This document shows positions 15,149-17,528 of a stretch of 17,528 nucleotides of DNA, piece after piece. Position 1 is the stretch's first letter, and each line of letters opens with the position of its first letter. The DNA is from Trichomonas tenax (Eukaryota > Parabasalia > Trichomonadida > Trichomonadidae): contig JALKBU010001057.1 of the NCBI GenBank assembly GCA_023091735.1, forward strand, positions 1 through 17,528, written 5' to 3'. The notes below the pieces were generated by a model. The model made no database searches, was not told where the DNA came from, and saw nothing but the letters and a program-made list of their open reading frames with translations. The position numbers and the translations under genes are program-made.

Positions 15149-15680
15149 TTTACACTTAAAAAATTTAATTATTAACTTCAATATTAACACTAATTTAAAT
15201 ATTGAACGAACACACATATTAACATTATTTAGACATAAGAAATCGCTTCTAATTGTGCTTAAAATTGCTGCCATCACTGTGATAAGCGTCAAAAGCTTAG
15301 ATTGATTGTTTCCGTTCCATTATCAATTATTTGATTCGACAAATTTCATCTATTTTATTGGCTTGTATACTCATTTATTTTCTGTCACGTAAAAAATCCA
15401 TTGCCTTTGCTTGCCACGTAAATTAGATTATTGAAATGAAATTTGTTGTGTAAATGACAGTATTATTAATATTTGATATGTAAATTTTGAAAAATTATTC
15501 CATGATAATGTTTAACATCATTAGTTCTACAAAATGCATTTCTTTATAAAAAGTGACTTTTCAAATTAATATTCCCTATAATAAACAAATAAATATTTTG
15601 ATATTAAAGAAATTACAACTTGCAAAAAATTCTTTAAATATTCTTTTAAGAGTTCTAAAAAGAAGTAAAAAAAGGAAAAA
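15149..15680. other. AT-rich gap upstream of the 166-residue gene
   Basis: Contains the 5' flank of tRNA-Asp (minus) and of the plus-strand gene at 15681. No gene is recognised. A GTAAA word recurs at 15389, 15418, 15450 and 15480, roughly every 30 bases, within otherwise unrelated sequence. No good initiator is seen just before the ATG at 15681, which follows an A-rich run. Confidence 0.4.
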
Positions 15681-16181
15681 ATGAAATCGTTTGTTATGAG
15701 TCTCGCTCGAGCAAATGAGAAAATTGCAGAAGAGATCAACCAAAGGAAGCAAATACAGCTCCAGAACCACAAAAGATTTCAGAACATGCAAAAAATCGCG
15801 AGATCGGCACTCGTTTTCCATCCAAAAAAGTCACCGAGTCAGCCGATGAGCCACAGCACCTCTTTTAACCTCCGCAAGTACGAAAAATTAAAACCAATGG
15901 AGCAAGATCACGCAAGCCAGCAGCCTAACAGCAATCCGTTCCCTTACTCTGATCGTCCAACTTTCCTTAACTACGCTCTCCCGAAGCAACCTTGCATTGG
16001 AGCGAATCGTTGCTATAATTCTGTTGCAGCAAGGAGATTCGTCAACAGCGAGATAGAAACTTTCATAGACCAAGTGGAAAATCCAAATCCATCTCTTTCG
16101 CCTCTTTATGCACCTTCTGTGGACCCTATATTGCATATTGGAGAATTTAATGAGTTAGAAATCAATTGGAACACGTCCTAG
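15681..16181 (+). CDS. Unrecognised 166-residue protein
   Basis: Family not recognised. The N-terminal 45 residues form a charged helix (MSLARANEKIAEEINQRKQI, LQNHKRFQNMQKIARSALVF). The rest is mostly unstructured and polar with scattered aromatic residues (SDRPTFLNYALPKQPCIGAN, ENPNPSLSPLYAPSVDPILH), ending GEFNELEINWNTS and TAG. There is no signal peptide or membrane segment. G+C content rises sharply at the ATG and falls after the stop, and residue use is balanced, so it is very likely a real gene. The second Met (residue 6) is an alternative start. Its helix plus disordered tail resembles small cytoskeleton-associated or adaptor proteins, but that is only a guess. Confidence 0.75.
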   Translation: MKSFVMSLARANEKIAEEINQRKQIQLQNHKRFQNMQKIARSALVFHPKKSPSQPMSHSTSFNLRKYEKLKPMEQDHASQQPNSNPFPYSDRPTFLNYALPKQPCIGANRCYNSVAARRFVNSEIETFIDQVENPNPSLSPLYAPSVDPILHIGEFNELEINWNTS

Positions 16182-16195
16182 TCCATGCGGCACTT

Positions 16196-16232
16196 AACAA
16201 TACTCCGATATTTGGATTATCCAAGTATTGTT
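16196..16232 (+). repeat. Nested inverted repeat after the 166-residue gene
   Basis: AACAATACT at 16196-16204 and AGTATTGTT at 16224-16232 are perfect inverted copies, and TTGGATTATCCAA inside the loop is a second small inverted repeat (TTGGA/TCCAA). It begins 14 bases after the stop codon, so it would form a hairpin in the 3' untranslated RNA or act as a 3' processing landmark. Confidence 0.5.
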
Positions 16233-16450
16233 ATTTATTGTTTCCTTTATTTTGTTTAATTTAATCTTGCAAATAAAATACTTTCCCATGCTTTCTCGTT
16301 CCTAAAATCAACAGCTGTTAATGTCCTATTTTATAAAATTGATTTTTTCAAACTTCGAATCAAACATCTGAGAATGGAAATTATGGTACACCAAACCTTT
16401 GGCTACATATTGCTGCATTTAATTTTAGATATTTTGATATGATTATTTTC

Positions 16451-16496
16451 TGACATGTAAATTATATTTTTGTTAAATATAAATATTTACGTGACA
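16451..16496. repeat. AT-rich hairpin, about 20 pairs
   Basis: TGACATGTAAAT (16451-16462) pairs with ATTTACGTGACA (16485-16496) with two mismatches, and inside it TTATATTT pairs with AAATATAA around a TTGTT loop, leaving a small bulge. It is long for chance, but inverted repeats are common in DNA this AT-rich. Confidence 0.4.
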
Positions 16497-16523
16497 AAAG
16501 TCCATTTTTTTCAAATGTTCATT

Positions 16524-16640
16524 TTACATGAAAGTAACAAACATTTCTTGAGAATCCAGTATCAGAAATATTCTGCCGCCTGGTTGCGCAATCACCTCAG
16601 GATCCATATTTAACGAAAGTTTAATCGGAGGAAATGCATT
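16524..16640 (-). pseudogene. Short decayed coding fragment
   Basis: On the minus strand 38 codons are open between a TAA at 16641-16643 and the stop at 16524-16526: NAFPPIKLSLN then MDPEVIAQPGGRIFLILDSQ and EMFVTFM. The segment around GATCCTGAGGTGATTGCGCA is much richer in G+C than its surroundings and reads like an internal piece of a folded protein. From its ATG (16605-16607) it would give only 27 residues. No family is recognised; I read it as gene debris rather than a microprotein. Confidence 0.3.
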
Positions 16641-16682
16641 TTATTTAAAGAAGAAACACAACAAACTCCTGAATAACTACAA

Positions 16683-16972
16683 ATGCGCGAACAGAATTAC
16701 GAAGAACATCTCAAATCACTCTACATACAGCTTCGTGGGCAAACTGAAAAATTGTATTCAGTTGAACTGGACAATACACTTGTAATCTAATATGAATTAC
16801 TCGAGCTTGAAGAAAAACTAAGCCACAGCAATGATTCGACAAATATTGAAGAAATTTTACGCAAATTTGGGTACATGAAAGTTTGATAAAGAAAGGAAAG
16901 AGTGCAATCAACTTGGGCTCTCTTATAGAAGACTTAAATCTTGTTATTTGTAATACCAGCAAAGCTATTTAA
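16683..16972 (+). pseudogene. Decayed coiled-coil gene fragment
   Basis: From the ATG at 16683 the frame gives MREQNYEEHLKSLYIQLRGQ, TEKLYSVELDNTLVI, a TAA at 16788-16790, then YELLELEEKLSHSNDSTNIE and EILRKFGYMKV to a TGA at 16884-16886. A one-base shift near 16867-16873 continues as WVHESLIKKGKSAINLGSLI, EDLNLVICNTSKAI and a TAA at 16970-16972. The heptad-like helix with one nonsense codon and one frameshift is typical of a dead gene. The frame may also extend upstream (FKEETQQTPE) past another stop. Family unknown. Confidence 0.45.
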
Positions 16973-17259
16973 AAAATCGTATTTTTGTAAATTAACACAC
17001 TATTATTGAGTATCAACAAGGGTGCAGATCCAAAAATCGTTTGTAAGTATAGATTTCGTTCATTTAGAAATTTCTCAAATTTTTGTAAAATATAATGTTT
17101 AAATCTTCTTGGCATTAACTGCATATACTCATAATGAAGTTGTATTAATTTTTGCAATATAGCAAGATGGTTTTATAATGTATTAAAAATAACAATATTC
17201 AAAATTATCAATAAAGATTCCCCGTTGCTAGTTTAAATTATCCATAAACTCATAGACAT
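16973..17259. other. AT-rich gap
   Basis: No convincing gene. A 66-codon minus-strand open stretch (16969 to about 17166; LQLMPRRFKHYILQKFEKFL is not its start and no ATG leads it) is of a length expected by chance here. No RNA gene is seen. Confidence 0.35.
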
Positions 17260-17528
17260 TATATTTATATTGTCCCGAGGCCTGACTCAAAAAGTTTCGA
17301 AAAAGTTCACCCAAATTGGGTCAACCTTCCCAAAAAGACAATGACAAAATATAGTTCCGTCATTCAATAGTACAGAAATATCCACAGCTTTTATGGGGAA
17401 AATTTTTCCTTCTGCGGTGTAGTCCCGATACCTTCATAACTTTTTATCTGATCAATATTTTTTCGATTTGAAAGTACTTTCATGTACATATTGATAGTTG
17501 TCTATCCAGTGGTGTAAGTGGCACAGTC
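17260..17528. repeat. Possible end of a dispersed repeat element
   Basis: From about 17260 the composition changes abruptly to a more even base mix (GTCCCGAGGCCTGACTC, GTTCACCCAAATTGGGTCAA, GTAGTCCCGATACCTTCATA) although no frame stays open for long on either strand. It contains the palindrome ACCCAAATTGGGT. Non-coding DNA of higher complexity running off the window edge is what the terminal region of a transposable element or other interspersed repeat looks like. The identity is not established. Confidence 0.3.

Noticed and set aside
16969..17166. Minus-strand 66-codon open stretch
   Set aside because: No ATG near its head, Leu/Tyr/Phe/Lys-heavy, and stretches this long are expected by chance in DNA so rich in A+T.

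Overview
The window looks like nuclear DNA of a trichomonad parabasalid (Trichomonas/Tritrichomonas type). The evidence: all recognisable genes are uninterrupted; coding DNA is clearly less AT-rich than the gaps; the gene content (ankyrin-repeat protein, PPP phosphatase, very long leucine-rich-repeat protein, a transmembrane tail like those of trichomonad surface proteins) fits; and the ankyrin gene carries a textbook trichomonad initiator (TCACTTCTCATAA) directly against its ATG. The species cannot be fixed from the sequence alone.

Layout. 1-75: last 24 codons of a gene entering from the left. 393-1724 (-): ankyrin-repeat protein. 1738-3431: long gap with a decayed coding tract and two tRNA fragments. 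3432-4481 (-): PPP-family serine/threonine phosphatase. 4766-5788 (-): unrecognised 340-residue protein with a CxxCxxC cluster and an Arg/Ser-rich tail. 6093-6588 (-): frameshifted remnant of a type I membrane protein. 7564-8190 (+): pseudogene of type 1 isopentenyl-diphosphate isomerase, broken by three in-frame stops. 8345-8566 (-) and 8610-9011 (+): two small charged, helical proteins diverging from a 43-bp spacer. 9081-14804 (+): a 1907-residue CARMIL-like protein (PH-like fold, leucine-rich repeats, long disordered tail). 15077-15148 (-): tRNA-Asp(GTC). 15681-16181 (+): unrecognised 166-residue protein. 16182-17528: gap with hairpins, decayed coding fragments and a possible repeat-element end.

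The genes do not form a pathway. Signalling or scaffold proteins (ankyrin, phosphatase, CARMIL-like) are interspersed with dead genes. The clearest theme is the contrast between intact, apparently constrained genes and a 'graveyard' in the gaps: an isomerase stopped by point mutations, a surface-protein stub, tRNA pieces and coiled-coil debris. The most interesting living gene is the CARMIL-like one, whose tail holds a degenerate repeated PKMKP-type motif, a tyrosine/serine cluster and a twelve-unit hexad helix.
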